Assembly: GCF_030272615.1 (NCBI RefSeq)
Contig: NC_081406.1
Span: forward strand, 165,339,521-165,399,520
Source of the DNA: Cryptomeria japonica
Lineage: Eukaryota > Streptophyta > Pinopsida > Cupressales > Cupressaceae
Reading direction: 5' to 3'
Length of the DNA stretch: 60,000 bases
In this document: piece by piece, positions 22,016 to 37,518 of the stretch
Position numbering within the stretch: the stretch's first letter is position 1
Layout: the number at the start of each line of letters is the position of its first letter
Made by a program: the position numbers and the translations under genes
The notes under the pieces: model-generated
Told to the model about the DNA's origin: nothing
Database searches by the model: none
The model's input: the letters and a program-made list of their open reading frames with translations, nothing else

Positions 22016-24639
22016 TAGAACTAAAGAGTTATAGTAGTGATCGTAGAGATCATTGTTGAACTTACAAAGTTGTAGCATTGTTCACAAAGATTAAACTGAT
22101 AAACCTAAAAAGTTGTAGTATTGATCATAGAGATCATTTATAATCCTATAAAGGTTTTGAGCATGAAGATCATTGAAAATTACTTCACTTCCTCTGTTGA
22201 TATAGCTATGAAAAACATCTTATTATGGATAATGTTGGATAAAGGTAATCAAGGGTATCCAAGTCAAGGATACGTTTTTATACTTTTCAGAAACTATTGT
22301 TATCAAATATTTTCTAGTTATAAATGGATAGCTAATAAATATATTTTTTTATAGGTGGCCCTAATCATCTAATTAAATTGTATAATAAAATAAAGTTTAC
22401 GTAGGGTGTTAAAATTTTTAATTACATTTCATCGCAATCCAAAATATTTGTCATGGAGAGTCACGTCTCATGAAAGAGTCTCCATTTCTAACAAATATAA
22501 ATATGAAAAATAATAATTAAGCTTATCTTTCAACTAATTTTTTATAAATATAGAATAATAGAATCTATTATAATTTTGATTAGTGCATTAAGACTCCAAT
22601 TAGTAGTTAAGTGCAAAAATATGGAGGACCAAAAAGTGGCCACACCACTTTAGGTTTGAGTCTACTAAAGGTGTGAATAACCAACTATTAACAATACCAT
22701 GTAATTGTTGGATGCTAGGAACTATCTTCCATATCTTATCTATAGATTATCTAGCTTTCACTAGAAGTGTATAGGGGAAGGATGCCAATAGATGTAAATG
22801 ACATAGGAATAGTCAAACTAGTTGTAATAAATATTATGCAAGTGATGGATTCCAAAGGCTAATGATCATATCTTAAGGCCTAGATAACTATGACTTATAG
22901 TAAATAAGTGACTAAATCAAGGAGAAACCTATGATACAATAGGGTTTAGCAATATTTCACCATTACCATGTATGTAATAGATACTAGTATCTATCCCATA
23001 CCTAATTGGGATAACTTACACCAGTGGCATGGAGTTGATAGATGTCAACACCCATCATATTGAAAGATTCATCGAGCTATAGAAATATTCTTAATGGGAT
23101 TCTATGATATTGTTGTTACATTTATACCTTATTCAATAATTATTGCAAGTTGTATCAGATAATTACACATTGTCACAAATGGTACAAAAACTAGGATAAA
23201 GAGGACACCCATGGATTGATATGAGATGCATTGAAAGGAGAAGTATGGATTAATTAGTCTTGGTTGTGATGATAACTAGTAGTATGTGATGCTTTCTATC
23301 ATCTTATCCAGTAGATTATTGGGCATAAGGATGGAAGCCATGATGTAATAGGAGTGGATCCACATACCTCTTTTTAAGTAAGATGCATTTATGAGATTAT
23401 GCATTAGTAAACTAAGTGAAGGAGAATATTCTTTCAACAAGGCCACAAACACTCCTATTTTTTAGCTAATCTTTATCTGAATGATTGATGCTTAAATCAA
23501 TTACAATATGTACATTGTGGATGCATAAGCTAGTCACAATATGTATATGTGATGTATGTAAAATTTATATTATTGTGTATATGTGATGTATGTGTGAATC
23601 ATTCATACTATGTATATGTGACATACTTAATCTATTCACTTTTTGTATTTTTAATGTATGTGTGATCTAGTAACCCTATTCATGGGAAACATATGATTCA
23701 ACTAACACCCATATGTACCCAGGAGTTGTATAAGTGCTAATCAACTATGTGGGTATGACAAAAGTGCTAGCTAGCCATGTTGTGTATAGATTATGTATGG
23801 TTGAGACAATCACAATGTGAACATGTGATGTTTGAATGATATGGTTCCTAGGGGAGAGGGGCCTAAATAGTGGTGCACTCCTAACTTCATGCTTCTCAAA
23901 AGCCTATGTCAAAATTTCAAATCTCTCTTAATATTTTACAAAAGTTTACTTATCAAATTCCCTACTTAATTTTTTTTTCAATTCCACATGGTCAATGATG
24001 CCATGTCAACATGCCTCTTCATTTTTACTTTTATTGGATAAGATGTTTCTTTATTGAACTGTCCAAAATGGTCTCCGAAAAAAGTAAGACCAATAGTTGT
24101 GCACTAAATCATGTTTAGTGGTGCACTAATGTGGCATCACATAATTAGTTGCTATTCTAAAATTAAAGTAATCCTTTTGGGAATGAGTACTGACATAACA
24201 CTTTTAATGGACCACTATAGGGCTCATTTATTCCCACTATTATCCCATATAGTTTTACCCCACTCCATTTAGGGCCCTCTCCATTATATGATTTTGTGTA
24301 TGCTCATCAACTGATGTTGGCTTGAAACTAACACATAATTAAAAATATAAGCTCAATTAATAGTTTTGGTTCAAATCAGATGTTAAATATCTGGTCTCAA
24401 TTGAGATGATATAATTCCTCTATTGTTGGTATATGAATTACAAAACATCTGATTTCTTAAAGGCATATGTAGGCAAGGACATTACGCATGACACTCTAGG
24501 TTTATGTTTGGGAATAATGATAACCCAAAAATTTTGAGCTTATCATATTTTAGCATTCTAGGATAGGTATTATATTAACCTCACATATGTACATATGCAA
24601 ACTATTCTTAAATATAACCCATTTTAACTTTTAAAGATC
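22016..24639. other. Sequence without recognised genes
   Basis: No coding similarity was found. Near the left end a motif like gttgtagtattgatcatagagatcat occurs twice (about 22030-22060 and 22108-22140). Around 23540-23625 a gtatatgtgatgtatgt unit recurs three times at about 35-base spacing. Everything else looks like unique AT-rich sequence. Confidence 0.6.
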
Positions 24640-27475
24640 AATGGTTTCCCTATTGAATTCTTCCAAGAGTTTTGGGATATTGTGAAGATGGATTTGTTTG
24701 AGGCTATTAGGGAGTCTTTTATGAATAAGTAAATGCTTCGTGCCTTGAATGCTACTTTTCTGATCCTTACTCCTAAGAAGGAATGTGTTGGTAGGCTAGA
24801 ATTATTTAGACCTATTGCGCTCTATAATGTGGCATACAAGATTATTATGAAATTGATTGCTAAGAGGCTTAAATCTTGTCTGCCAGTTATTATCTTTGAG
24901 GAGCAAGGCGGTTCTGTGGCAGGTCGTCAGATTTTGGATAGAGTGGTGGTTGCTTCCGAGGTCATTCATTCCATGAAGACCTCTAAGGATAGGTTTATGT
25001 TCATTAAGCAGGATATGGCCAAAGCGTATGACAGAGTTAAATGGAGTTTTCTTCAAAATATTTTGTTGGCTTTTGGGTTTTCTGCAGATTGGATGAGTTG
25101 GACTATGAGCTACATGACTTCTTCCCCATTTTTAGTTATTGTGAATGGTGAACCTTCGGGGCTTTTTGGTGCTACCACAGGTCTCCATCAAGGGGACCCA
25201 CTCTCTCCTTATCTATTTATTATTATGGTGGAGGGATTGGATCAGTTTTTTAAATTCTATCTTTCTCAAGGCCTGATTCATGGTTGGTAGTGGGGGTTGG
25301 GTCTACCAATGCTTTCTCATCTCTAGTTTGTGAATGACACCTCTCTCATGGGGTTGGCTTGTATTCAAGAATTTGAATCCTTTAGGAAAGTTTTGGATAT
25401 CTACCTTGCTACTTCAGGTCAGAAAGTGAATGAGAAGAGGTCCTCTATTTTCTTCTTTAATTTACTCCTTAGGCTATTCAGCGACGGATTGTAGCTATTT
25501 TGTAGTTTCAAATTCGGTCTCTTCCCTTTGGATATTTGTGTATTCCTCTTGTTGTTGGTCGCCAACCGAGATCCTCTAGGAAAATGCTTCTTGATAAGTT
25601 AAGGAAGAATTTAACCCATTGGACTCATCGGTGGTTGTCTATAGCTACTAGAGTTACACTTCTCAAGTCTGTTATCCAGGTCCTTCCCATCTATAGGTGC
25701 TTTGTTCAAGATGGCCCAATGTATTTCCTTAGGGAATTTGATGCTCTCTCTCAACAATTTATCTGGAGTGGTAATTTGTTAGCTACTAAGTGGAGCCTTG
25801 TTAATTGGGCATCTGTGTGTGTCCCAAAGCAAGAGAGTGGTCTTGGATTATGTTCTTCTATCTTGAATGGACCAGTTCTTACTGCCAAGCTTTACTGGCA
25901 TTGGTGTACCCATTAGCACCAATTATGGGCCCGTATTCTCAATCACAAGTATCTTAGGGATGTTTCTCCTTTTGAGGTTCCTCACTATCCTCTAGAGGGA
26001 AGCAGTTCTATGGTTTGGCATACTATCAAAGTGGGGGCTCAATTGATTAAGTGTGCACTTTTTTGGATCTATCATTCTGGGTCACAGGCTCTTTTTTGGT
26101 TAGATTCTTGGGATAGTCACCCACCTATTCTCTCTTTGTGTCCTCACCTTCAATCGCTTTGCGATGTTTTTACTACAGTTGGCTAGGACACTATTGAGCA
26201 TTACAAGCTTGTTGAGCATTGTGGTTTGGCTATTACCTACCGTTGGAAGTATCCTTCTAAGTGGCCTCTAGGAGGGTATGAGGATGATAGGCATGAGCTT
26301 GCACAACTTCTGGCTTCTCGTGCTTGTAATTCTTTGAGGGGATCTGATATTTTGGCTTGGGATGGTTATGATGTGTCTGGGAAGTACTTTGTGTCTGTTG
26401 GTTATAAATAGCTAGATAGGCAGTTGTTTGGGGATATTGAGGTTTCATGGTGGAAGCAAGTTTGGCACAAGTTGTCTTGGCCCAAGTGTAACTTCTTCAT
26501 GTGGCTGGTGGCTCAAATCCGGTGTCTCACTTGGGATAATTTATGCAAGCATTGTTTCAATGGCCCCCCAATATGTGTGCTCTGTTGTGATGTTGCGGAG
26601 AGTGTCTCTCATCTCATTTTCCAGTGTTCTTATGCTAGGTAGATTTGGCATTTTTGGTGGAGGGTGTGGAATATGCCTCATAGGCATGTTTCCTCGTGGG
26701 CTGAGTTTGTGGGTCAGTGGGGTATGGCTCATGTTCCTACTTCCTTCCCTCAAGCTACTTGTGCTTTGGACCATCCTTTATTATCTAGAACCTTTGGTTG
26801 GAGAGAAATCGTCAGAGTTTTTCAAGCTGTGTGGTTGGTGGCCCCTCACTTGTGGTGAAAAATCTTGCATTCTTTAGGAGAAACTATTGCGGCTAAGGAT
26901 GATATGACTGAATCGGTGGTTCCTTGCGATGTTGGGTGTTTTAATCGTCTTCATCTACCTCCTCCGCAATAACAATTCATGTGCAATAGATGTAGACACC
27001 CTACTCCGAATGTGAATAGGGAGGGAAAATGGTCTCCTCCTCTTTAGGGAGTTCCAAAAATTAATACAAATGGCTCTTCTCATGGAAGCCTTGGTCATAC
27101 TAGAATTGGAGGTGTGGGTCGAGATAATTCTGGAGATGTTTAGTTTATCTTTTATGTTTACATGTACCTTCATACTATAAATTTAATGGAAGCTCGGGCC
27201 ATTTTATTAGCTCTGGAGGGTGCAAGTAAATTGGGGTGGCACATGATCATATGTGAGTTTGACTTTCAAGTTGTGGTCAACTTGTTGAATAGGTGGCATT
27301 TAGATGGGGTTAGTTGGCATTTGGCTTTGATTGTTGATCATATTCTTAACCTCTATGCTTCTCTGGAGTCCGTTACTTTTACCCATAATCCTAGAGAATG
27401 GAATGGTGTTGTTGATTGTTTGGCCAAGTGGGCCTCTGATCACATCCATCATTGGAACATTGTGGATTGGAGTTA
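24640..27475 (+). pseudogene. LINE I ORF2 remnant: reverse transcriptase, zinc-binding region, RNase H
   Basis: The frame starts within the RT at FPIEFFQEFWDIV, next to where the conserved GPDG motif would lie, and passes LTPKKE, the RPIALYNV and EEQGGSVAGRQI blocks, DMAKAYDRVKW and GLHQGDPLSPYLF. The catalytic box, normally FADD, reads FVND (25327-25338). A frameshift occurs near 25460. The RT thumb region follows (25536-25916), then a Cys/His zinc-binding domain (26424-26640) with CVLC-x-C and SVSHLIFQC. An RNase H domain follows (27050-27475) with INTNGSSHG, NLMEARAILLALEGA and NPREWNGVVDCLAKWA. At least six in-frame stops are present. It resembles an L1-type plant LINE and is clearly inactive. 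Confidence 0.88.
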
Positions 27476-27617
27476 GTTACCCCCAGATTTGTCTCAACAA
27501 TTACTTCACTTAGTTGAGCTTGATAGAGATATGTAATGCCCTTACTTTATACATTTTCCTTTTTTTAATAAATTTTTACCCCTCTTTTATGTTAAATAAA
27601 CTGATATATATATATAC
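24640..27617 (+). mobile_element. LINE I: 5'-truncated plant LINE
   Basis: The sequence begins abruptly inside the reverse transcriptase and runs through RT, a zinc-binding region and RNase H to a 3' end with AATAAA-like signals (27566-27600) and an ATA-rich tail near 27600-27617. Such 5' truncation is normal for LINEs copied by target-primed reverse transcription. Target duplications were not identified, so both ends are approximate. Confidence 0.8.
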
Positions 27618-29956
27618 CAAAAATCCATATTATTCCTGAATGACCCACGTAGATATTTGTTCTTCCATGTAAAATTACCACATACGTTACAAATTACAAC
27701 ATAACAGCTTAGTTAAAAAGTTAGAGCGGCAAGAATCAGCCGCAACAGAAAAAAGATCGTAGTAACTCGAGGATATAATTTTTTAACTCACATTTGATTT
27801 ATATACAGCTTGTAAAATTACTTGATTTGATATCATAAACATCAATTATATTATTTTCCTAATGAAAGGATAACTTTAGTCGTTTCCCATAACTATATAT
27901 ACGAATCACAATGACAAAGAAACATAAACAATACTATTTACGAACTCACATTGTGGATCTCTGCAAGTGAATCCTCTTTGAAAATAAGCTTGATCTCTGG
28001 AGTCAATTCATTTTCAACACAAACATGTACATTTCAGTGGTTGCTGACAGATATTAATTCCTATCTTTACACAAAAGAACTTAAATTGTATTCTTATTAC
28101 CTTATATTCAAAGAAATTTTAACATATATTATTTAAAATGTCAAATAGATTGGAAGCAAACCTTCCATTAGAAACATTGCTATCAAATGAGTTCTGTATC
28201 CAATTCCTGTAAATTTTTAGGACTACAATCGTTAAGCATAAAATCTATAGTTAATTGATATAAGAGTATATACAAAGGTTTAAAATAAAAAGTAGTTAAT
28301 TGATATGTATAATTGACAAAAGATAAATTATTTGATACGCTTACATTTGTATAGTATTTGTTATCCATGAAGCATTCGACTCTCCTGAAAAGTAATTGTA
28401 TGATAGATCTCTGTAACAAAATATTCAGCATGAGTCTTGATGAATATTTCTAGCAATTTATTTTAACTTTTACAAATTATTATTAAAGTTATCAAAACAA
28501 CAATATGGATTTGTGACAAAATTATAAGAATACATTTGTTTCCAAATATGAGGGAACATAATCTAGTATCTATTATGTTTTAATAATTAATTTTTCTTAA
28601 GTATAGATTTTTTTATTTTTATTTTTTTGCATATTATGATTATATTTGTAAATAGTAAAATATATCATTAGTTATAGAACCTAATCTATCTAGTTAAATT
28701 CTACCAATTAAATGAATGAAAATATACAAAACTAGCAAATAACTATAATAAAACACATCAGCCTTTAATATGATATGAATGTGGAGTGATTCATAAAATA
28801 AATTAAAGAGAAGACAAAGAATGTTCATCTAAGTACACAATACAATAGACTGATAAACACTTGATTATTAAATAGAAAAAAAATTCAATAACACATGTAA
28901 CACAACCTTTTAATTAACTATTGTTATATTTTGAACATGATAATTGAAATCTAATAAAAATAATAAATACTAATGATTATCTATCTTTGATCATAAAAGT
29001 GTAGAACTATATTTGTATAAAAAGGATAATCTTGATTTTCAAAATAGATTTCAATAATATAAGTTTCAAGATGGATCACATAGACTAACATCGCAGTTCA
29101 CTAATGATAAAATAATTTTTTATAATACTATTTTATTTATTAATGAATTATTTCATCACATCACTATTTTTTAATCATAATAATATTTAATTTATTTGTG
29201 ACATTATAATAATAAATTTTTATTTTGAAAATTTATTTTGATATATTCACATCTTTGTGTTATTTTACAAGCTCTACATAAAAGCATTATAACATTGATA
29301 ATGCCTGAATTCTTTCCCTAATTTTAATGTTGGTAAGTATAACATATTCAATTATAATAGAATGAATTTATTTATAGTTTTAGTGACAATATTTTTAAAT
29401 TAATCATGAAAAAAGTTATTAAATCATCAAATTAGGTAAATATTAATGGTTCTATAATACCAAATATAACCAATAAATCTACGAATTTGACGAGTTGTCC
29501 ATGCAACATATGCGAGGCCCTTTAAATTAACACATATTCCTTAGATACATCAAATTTGATTTATTTAATTAAAATTTTAGCTAATCAACATTCATATTTG
29601 ATTCTTTTTTTAAATAGATTGAATAAGAGTTCCTTGAAAATTGTCAGCTTTCTCTAAATAATAATCTATAACCTAGAAAGAGTAGCATTTAGTTGCAAGC
29701 AACATTCTACTTTAGAAATTATATAATTTTAAATAATACCATTATCCTTGTTTTACCACCATTCAATTTAATTATTTTAGTTCGTGTTTCCACTCCCATG
29801 TTTTTACAAAGAAGAAATAACCTTTCTCTCCAACTTCCAATTTCTAAGACTACTTGAAAAAAATCATACACTAAAATATCTTATACTAATTATAATTTCC
29901 AAGACTTATGAATAGTTTTGTAAACAAATCAATATATTTTCCTATTCAGTCTACGC
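27618..29956. other. AT-rich sequence without recognised genes
   Basis: Long runs of A/T, no coding similarity, no clear repeat structure. It ends at the insertion point of LINE J. Confidence 0.6.
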
Positions 29957-29990
29957 AATTAAGAAATTGATTAATAAAAAAATCCTAAAA

Positions 29991-31876
29991 ATGGCTATGC
30001 AATCTGGCAAACATGCAAATGACCGAGCAAGCGATGGGGAGAGAAGACATGCTGGGGTCGCCTCAACATCTGGTAGGGTATCCCCTCTGCAAGAACAACC
30101 CTGGAAAACTGTGAAGAGTAAGAAGACTACCAGGGCAGAAAGGCGATGGGCTGCTAGGGTAGTCATAGATTATACATTTTGATACCCTGAAGAACATCAT
30201 CCATACCAAGGCAAGAACTGGGGAATGACTGGCAACCATCCATATGATAGGTAAATCTCTGCACATAACCATGTGTGGCCTATTGTAGTAGGAAAGAGAG
30301 CAGCTAGGGCAGAGACAAGGGAAGCTAGGGCGACAGACCAACCAAAAATGCAGGTGATTCCCATCACCTCACAAATTCCCAAATGTGCCACCAAGGCAAA
30401 TAAGATACCGCTGGGCTCTCAAACAAATTCAAGCCCTGGATAGCTCATCCGTAAGACACAATAGATAATGTGCCCATTTACCAATAGAATGGAGGGTTAT
30501 GTTAGACTCGTGAAGGATGGAGGAAGGGCACTGCCATTTCATGGCCCTAAATTTGCCAAATCAGTTCCGATCTCGAACCGAGAAAACCCACCATACAAGG
30601 TTGTAAGAAATGAGGATGCCCTAGCGGCAACAAATCTCAACCCAGAGCCCATCAAAATTAAGTTCCCTATAGAAGCAAAGGATTTAAGCAAGTTTTGTAG
30701 AGGGCACAGTCTCTTTGCAAGATGGGGTGGGAACAATCAGCCACTCGAAGAAATTGTGGAATGGTGGAAAACAAAATTCCATGGCCAGGTAAGTATAACA
30801 ACCCTAGTAAACAACTTTATATACATAGAATGCCATGATAAATCTATGAAGGCCAAGCTTCTGCATGAAGATTATGTTTTTTCCAAAGGCATAAATTTTA
30901 ACTTCATTGATTGGCAACCAAAATTTGATGCTAATAGTTTTGAATTTGAAATGGAATCAAAATGGATAGAAATTCACAATTTTCCTGTAGAATTAATGCA
31001 TGCTAAAATCCTTATAGAAATTGGGGATAGTCTGGGCAAATTCATAGCTGTCGAAAAAAATAGGTCAGACAGCTCAGACATAAAAATGCTAATAGAATTC
31101 AACAAAGCTAAGGGCGACCTAAAAAAAATTACTCTAAAACTGGTATGGTTTAATGGACCAGTAGCAGAAGAGTTAGCCTTCTGCAAGAGGTCAAACCATA
31201 ATTTACAGAAGCCGCAAGCAACAGTTTTGGATAAAATTATAGCTTCAAATGGGAAATTAGACATACAATTTAATGATAACAAGGGTGACTTTATTATAAA
31301 CATTGGTCAGCAAAGGATTAAGAGTACCCCAACTCTGCCTCCTATCCTAGTCTTGGGAAATAGTCATGACAGAACCTTAGAAACTTAGGCTCATAAAAAT
31401 GAAGAGAAAATCAAAGCTGAACTGAACAATGTTATAGAAAACCTAATGGGGAAAATAGTTGAAGAATATGTAGATGAAATACTCATCGATACCCCATCAA
31501 ATTTGGCAGAAAATGATAACATCCCCATTATAGAGCAAGTTCAATCACCCCCCCCCAAAACACCCCTACTGATCGACAACCCTAATGAGGAGGCTCAAGA
31601 AGATATAACCACAACCTAAACCATTTTGAAGGATTCCCCTGTTGTGGAAGGGTTGAATGCAAATGAGGAAAGAGATTTTATTATCAAGGAACTAATGCAA
31701 GAAACAGACAATAACAAAATAGTAGATAGAAGCCTATCCAATCCACAAAACAGAGGTATCCTCCAGACAGGAAGTGAGAGACCAACTCCTGATTGTGGAA
31801 AATCTCTAAGCAAAAAAAGAGGTAGGAAGTCTTTTTTAGATAAAAGGAAGATGGACGGGGATGCGAAGGGGTAGGC
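29991..31876 (+). pseudogene. LINE J ORF1 (nucleic-acid-binding, DUF4283-like)
   Basis: ORF1 proteins of plant LINEs bind the element RNA. One frame can be followed from the ATG at 29991 to 31876 (628 codons) with about six stops and no shift. The N-terminus carries a basic tract with PWKTVKSKK and RAERRWAA. The longest open part (30468-31388) holds a domain with CRGHSLFARWGGN, an acidic/aromatic core, and WIEIHNFPVELMHAKIL followed by IGDSLGKFIAVEK, the pattern of the DUF4283 domain of plant LINE ORF1s. The C-terminal third is acidic, then ends in a basic KKRGRKSFLDKRK stretch (about 31815-31860). I saw no zinc knuckle, which many such proteins have; the LVWFNGP...CKRSNHN region could be its remnant. 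Confidence 0.8.
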
Positions 31877-31928
31877 CAAAATAACAACACTGTTAGGTCA
31901 AGGAAAATCTCTCCATCCCCTAGAAGAG

Positions 31929-34900
31929 TTATAAACATACTTACTTAGAATGTTAGGGGTTTGGGAGCCCCTAATAAATAGAGACTGATTAAGAGAAGTA
32001 TACTAAAATCTGCCATGGATATAGTTTTGATACAAGAAACAAAACTAAGCAAGACTGATATAAACAATTTTAGCAGAAAATTCACCCAATGGCAAATGGA
32101 AGCTATGGAATCTGTAGGGGCATCAGGGGACTAGGTATAATGTGGAGAAAAAGTACATTTGCATTCACATGCCAATCCAAAATGCAAAATTGGATGGCTG
32201 GCAAAGTCAGAACCCTTAGTCTAAACCTTGAGTTTATAATTATTAATGTTTATGGCCCAATTCCGATAGAAAAGAAGAGATTAGTGTGGTAGGAAATTGA
32301 ACAATACTTAAATATGTAGGATGGAAAACACATCATCATAGGTGGTGACTTCAACACTATCTTATACTCATCGGATAAAAGCGGTGGTATAACAACCATT
32401 AAACAATCACAAAGAGACTTTGTTAATTGGATAAACAACAATAACTTATTTGAAATAAAAACAGAAACTAGTTTCCACACATGGAATAACAAGAAAAAAG
32501 ATTTTTCTAACATCGTAGAAACACTCGATAGATTCTTCTTTAAAGGAGATCTAACTGATTTCCATACAGAACTAAAAACTACGGTATTACCTTGGTCAGG
32601 CTCTGATCACTACCCGGTACACTTAGAAATTGTGGGGGAAACAAAGAAAACGGGGTATCCCTTCAAGTTCGAGAGAATGTGGTTTACACACGAAGACTTC
32701 CTCCCCAGCATACAAAAATTGTGGAAGGAAAGTATCTTTGTAGGATCAAAATTGTATTGTTTGGTCTCTAAGTTGAAAGAGATTTAGCACAAGATATTAG
32801 ATTGGAACAAAGAGAATTTTAAAAACATCTTTGAGGAAAAGTCAAGAATCGAGAATGAGTTGGAGACAATAAACACTGATGTGATGCAAAATGGGATGAC
32901 CTCTGAGACATATGAAGCTGAGAAAAGGCTCCTATGTGAATATGAAGGCATTCGAGCCAAAGAAGAGATATACTGGAAACATAAATCACGAGAATCATGG
33001 TTAGAAGATGAGGATCAAAACACCAAATTCTTTCACAACAGTGTTAAAATTAAAAGAGCGGCAAACAAAATCACCCAAATCACCAATGACAGTGATAAGA
33101 TCGTAATGGACCAAGATCAGATTGCAAAAGATGCAATTATGTATTTTGAAAACATCCTTAACAACTAAAACACTCAGATCTCCCCAACAATAGAATCTTC
33201 ACAAATAACATATCCAAACTAATAACAGAGGATGACAACAAAATGTTAAACTCCAAAATCACTCACAAAGAAGTTAAAACAACTTTGGCACAATTTCACC
33301 GAGACAAAGCCCTTGGTCTGGATGGCTTTCCTGCTAGTTTCTTCCAGAAATGTTGGCACATCTTAGGGGACGAGGTAACTAATGCCTCAGAATCTACCCG
33401 CAATGTAGGAAGATTCCTAAAAGAAATAAATAACACCTTTTTGGCCTTAATCCCAAAGAAGGAGAACCCCTCAAAATGGGATGACTTCAGACCCATTTCT
33501 CTATGCAACATGATCTACAAGCTACTAGCTAAAGTCGTGGCTAATAGATTAAAAAACAATTACTGCCTATCATAATATCAGAAGAACAAACAGGCTTTGT
33601 ACCCAATAGATCAATTTTAGATGGGATTATTATTGTCTAGGAAGCCATACACTCCTGCCAAAACCAGGGGAAGCCTAATATGCTGCTAAAATTAGACATT
33701 AATAAAGGTTATGACAAAGTGGACCAATACTTCCTATGCAACTGCATGAAGGCCTTTGGCTTTAACAAACAATGGATAAATTGGATTTACTTCTGTATAT
33801 CAAACACTAGGTTCTCTATCTTACTAAACGGGAAACCGAAAGGATTCTTTGAAGCCTCTAGAGGACTTAGACAAGGGCATCCTTTATCCCCATTATTATT
33901 TTTAATTATGTCTGAAGCCCTTGGAAGGAGTCTGGAGGCATCACAGAGGTCCAACAAACTGTTAGGAATTCAGATCACGAGTGGAGTAGACCCATGCACC
34001 CACCAACAGTTTGCGGACGATGCAAAAAATTTGGGAAAAGGACAGCTAAAGGGGGATTTAAAAACATACTATAATCTTATGGGTTGGCCTCAGGAGAGAT
34101 GGTAAACAAAGAGAAATCAGAAATATTCTTCTTTAAAATGGAACCACAGGAGGAATATAGGATAGCTTCGTATCTAGGATACAAAATACGACATCTACTA
34201 ATTACATATTTAGGGATTCCCCTAGACAAAGGCATCAGATGAAATAAAATTTGGGACCCCCTAATTGAAAAAGTAAGGAAGAAGCTGGCATCCCGGAAAG
34301 CCTTATGGCTGACAGGGGTAGGAAGATTAACCCGCATAAAAAGAGTATTAGCAGCAATGTCTATCTATCTTCTATCTTGTATACTACTTCCAAAAGGGAC
34401 ATATAAAAAACTAACTCAAATAATGAGAGACTTCTACTGGAATGGTGTAGAAGATAAAATCAAAATGAAACTAATATCATGGGAAAAGATATGTCGTGAA
34501 AAGAGAGATGGAGGCACAAGAATAAGAAAATTAATATGGCAAAATATGGCTTTAGGGACAAAATTGGCATGGAGAATATATACATCCTCAGAAGCAAAAT
34601 GGGCCAGAATCCTTAGGAGCAAATACATGTCACAAAATCAGAGAGAGGCAATATTTAGGGAAACAAATCCTCCCAAGGGATCTAGAATCTGGAACTTTAT
34701 AAGAGAAAGTTGGTCACTCATAGTGAACCACCTATCCTGGGATATTCATGACGGCAGAACAACCTTGTTCTGGGAGGTACCCCTCAATTGATAGTTTAAT
34801 GAACACAACTGACATCAAAAAGAAAATGAAATGTTTATGGGGGAACCATGTAAAGGATTATATGACACTGGCACCCGAATCAACAATGGGATGGACAAGG

Positions 34901-36154
34901 AAGAACATGTCCCCATTCTTAGTGGACAACAAAGACAAAGAATTGTTGCAAATTCTAGAGGACAGAATAATAATACTCAGACCTGGGTCGGATGAGCTTA
35001 TATGGTCAAAATCAAAGAGTGGACAATACAACTGCAAAGATGGCTTTAGAACCATATATGAGGAGGCAAACATTATCAAAGACTACACCCCTAACACAAT
35101 TTATTGGGACAAATTTGGACTCCCAAAAGATGGCTTCTTTGCTTTGGTGACATTCAAGGGGAAAGTACTTGCTGCGGAACAATTTAAACTTAGAGGTTTT
35201 GAAGGGCCCTCAATTTGTGTCTTATGCAAGAAAGATGAGGAAACAAATGACCACATATTCACAACCTATAGTTACACACAAAGATGTTGGTATTGGCTGA
35301 TGGCACAATTAGGCTGGTCAGGTGCCATCATCCCTCACCTAAAGGATTGGCTCAGAAATTGGCCATTCATAAAGAGGAATAGCATCTTCCATAATCTATG
35401 GATATGCAGTCCAACAATAGTAATCTGGGAGGTTTGGAAGGAGAGAAACAAGAGAATCTTTCAGGAAAAAGAAATGAAGGCAGAAATCTTGATAGCAAAA
35501 ATAGAAGCCTCCATCACAGAAACCTCCAATAATAGGAATATGACCATTCCACAACATGATAAGACATTTACAGAATGGGATAACTATATTAGAAAGCAGT
35601 GGAAGGGGATCAAAATTCCCCCTTTCTTTGGGAAATGGAACAAAGATAAATATGAGGATAGAAAAGCATGCAAATGGGTGCCCCCAAAGATTGGATGCTG
35701 CAATATCAATTTTGATGGAGCATCCAGAGGCAATCCAGGGGAGGTAGGGGCGAGATGCATAATTCACTCACATGAAGGGATATGAATTGGATCGAGCTCT
35801 TGATATCTAGGACATGGCACAAACAATATGGTAGAAATATTGAGCGTAATAGAAGGTCTAAACTTATACAAACAATTAAAAATATCCAAATTTGAAATAG
35901 ACAGGGATTCGGCTATTATTGTTAATGCAATAAGGACCAGGACAATGATAAATTGGGAGCTCAGAAGCTGATTGGATAGAGCCCTATCACTATTTGGAAT
36001 CTTCTCAGACTATATGATAAATCACATCTACAGGGAAGCAAACACATTGGCAAATAAGTTAGCCAATTTAGGGGTAGATGGAATAAACAAAACTACATCA
36101 TCAACACATAGGCAGTCAGATATGGATACCCATACCCCAAAAAAATTGAGATAG
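31929..36154 (+). pseudogene. LINE J ORF2: endonuclease, reverse transcriptase, zinc-binding region, RNase H
   Basis: ORF2 nicks the target and copies the RNA. The AP-type endonuclease (31945-32640) shows NVRGLG, IQETK, GGDFNT and GSDHYP. A helical linker (32650-33168) has EEIYWKHKSRESWL. The reverse transcriptase (33240-34350) has DKALGLDGFPASFF, LIPKKENP, RPISLCN, EEQTGFVPNRSILDG, LDINKGYDKV, GLRQGHPLSPLLF and an intact FADD box at 34010-34021. A zinc-binding region follows (about 35200-35300), with CVLCKKDEETNDHIF but the final Cys unclear. RNase H (35700-36154) has INFDGASRGNPGE and INHIYREANTLANKLANLG. At least five frameshifts and several stops separate the parts. Domain order is that of plant L1-type LINEs. 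Confidence 0.9.
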
Positions 36155-36175
36155 AATCATAGTAACATTCACAAC

Positions 36176-37153
<978 letters not shown>

Positions 37154-37518
37154 TCGATGTAGTATATAAAAAAGATGAAACACAGCTAGAAATCATCATG
37201 ATAATACTGCTCGATTGTTAGAGCAATCATGCACTGACAATGCCAGGGAGTAAGGCGAATCAATAATCATCACTCTCATAGTCATACAGCAGGACATTAT
37301 GGGGGAAGGGAATATGTTAGAATTATCAGCAAGCAAGCATACAACATAGTGAAAGATAGATAGGTAAACTTCATGTGACTAGCCTGGCACAACCGGGGTC
37401 ACAATTTGTAGTACCGATTTTTCCGGCTCCCATAACTAGTATAGCTTTGCATAGGCATACATCACTTAACTCTGCCTAAAATGAATTTCGGTATTTGTCT
37501 CTGCCTAAGAAGCAGGAA

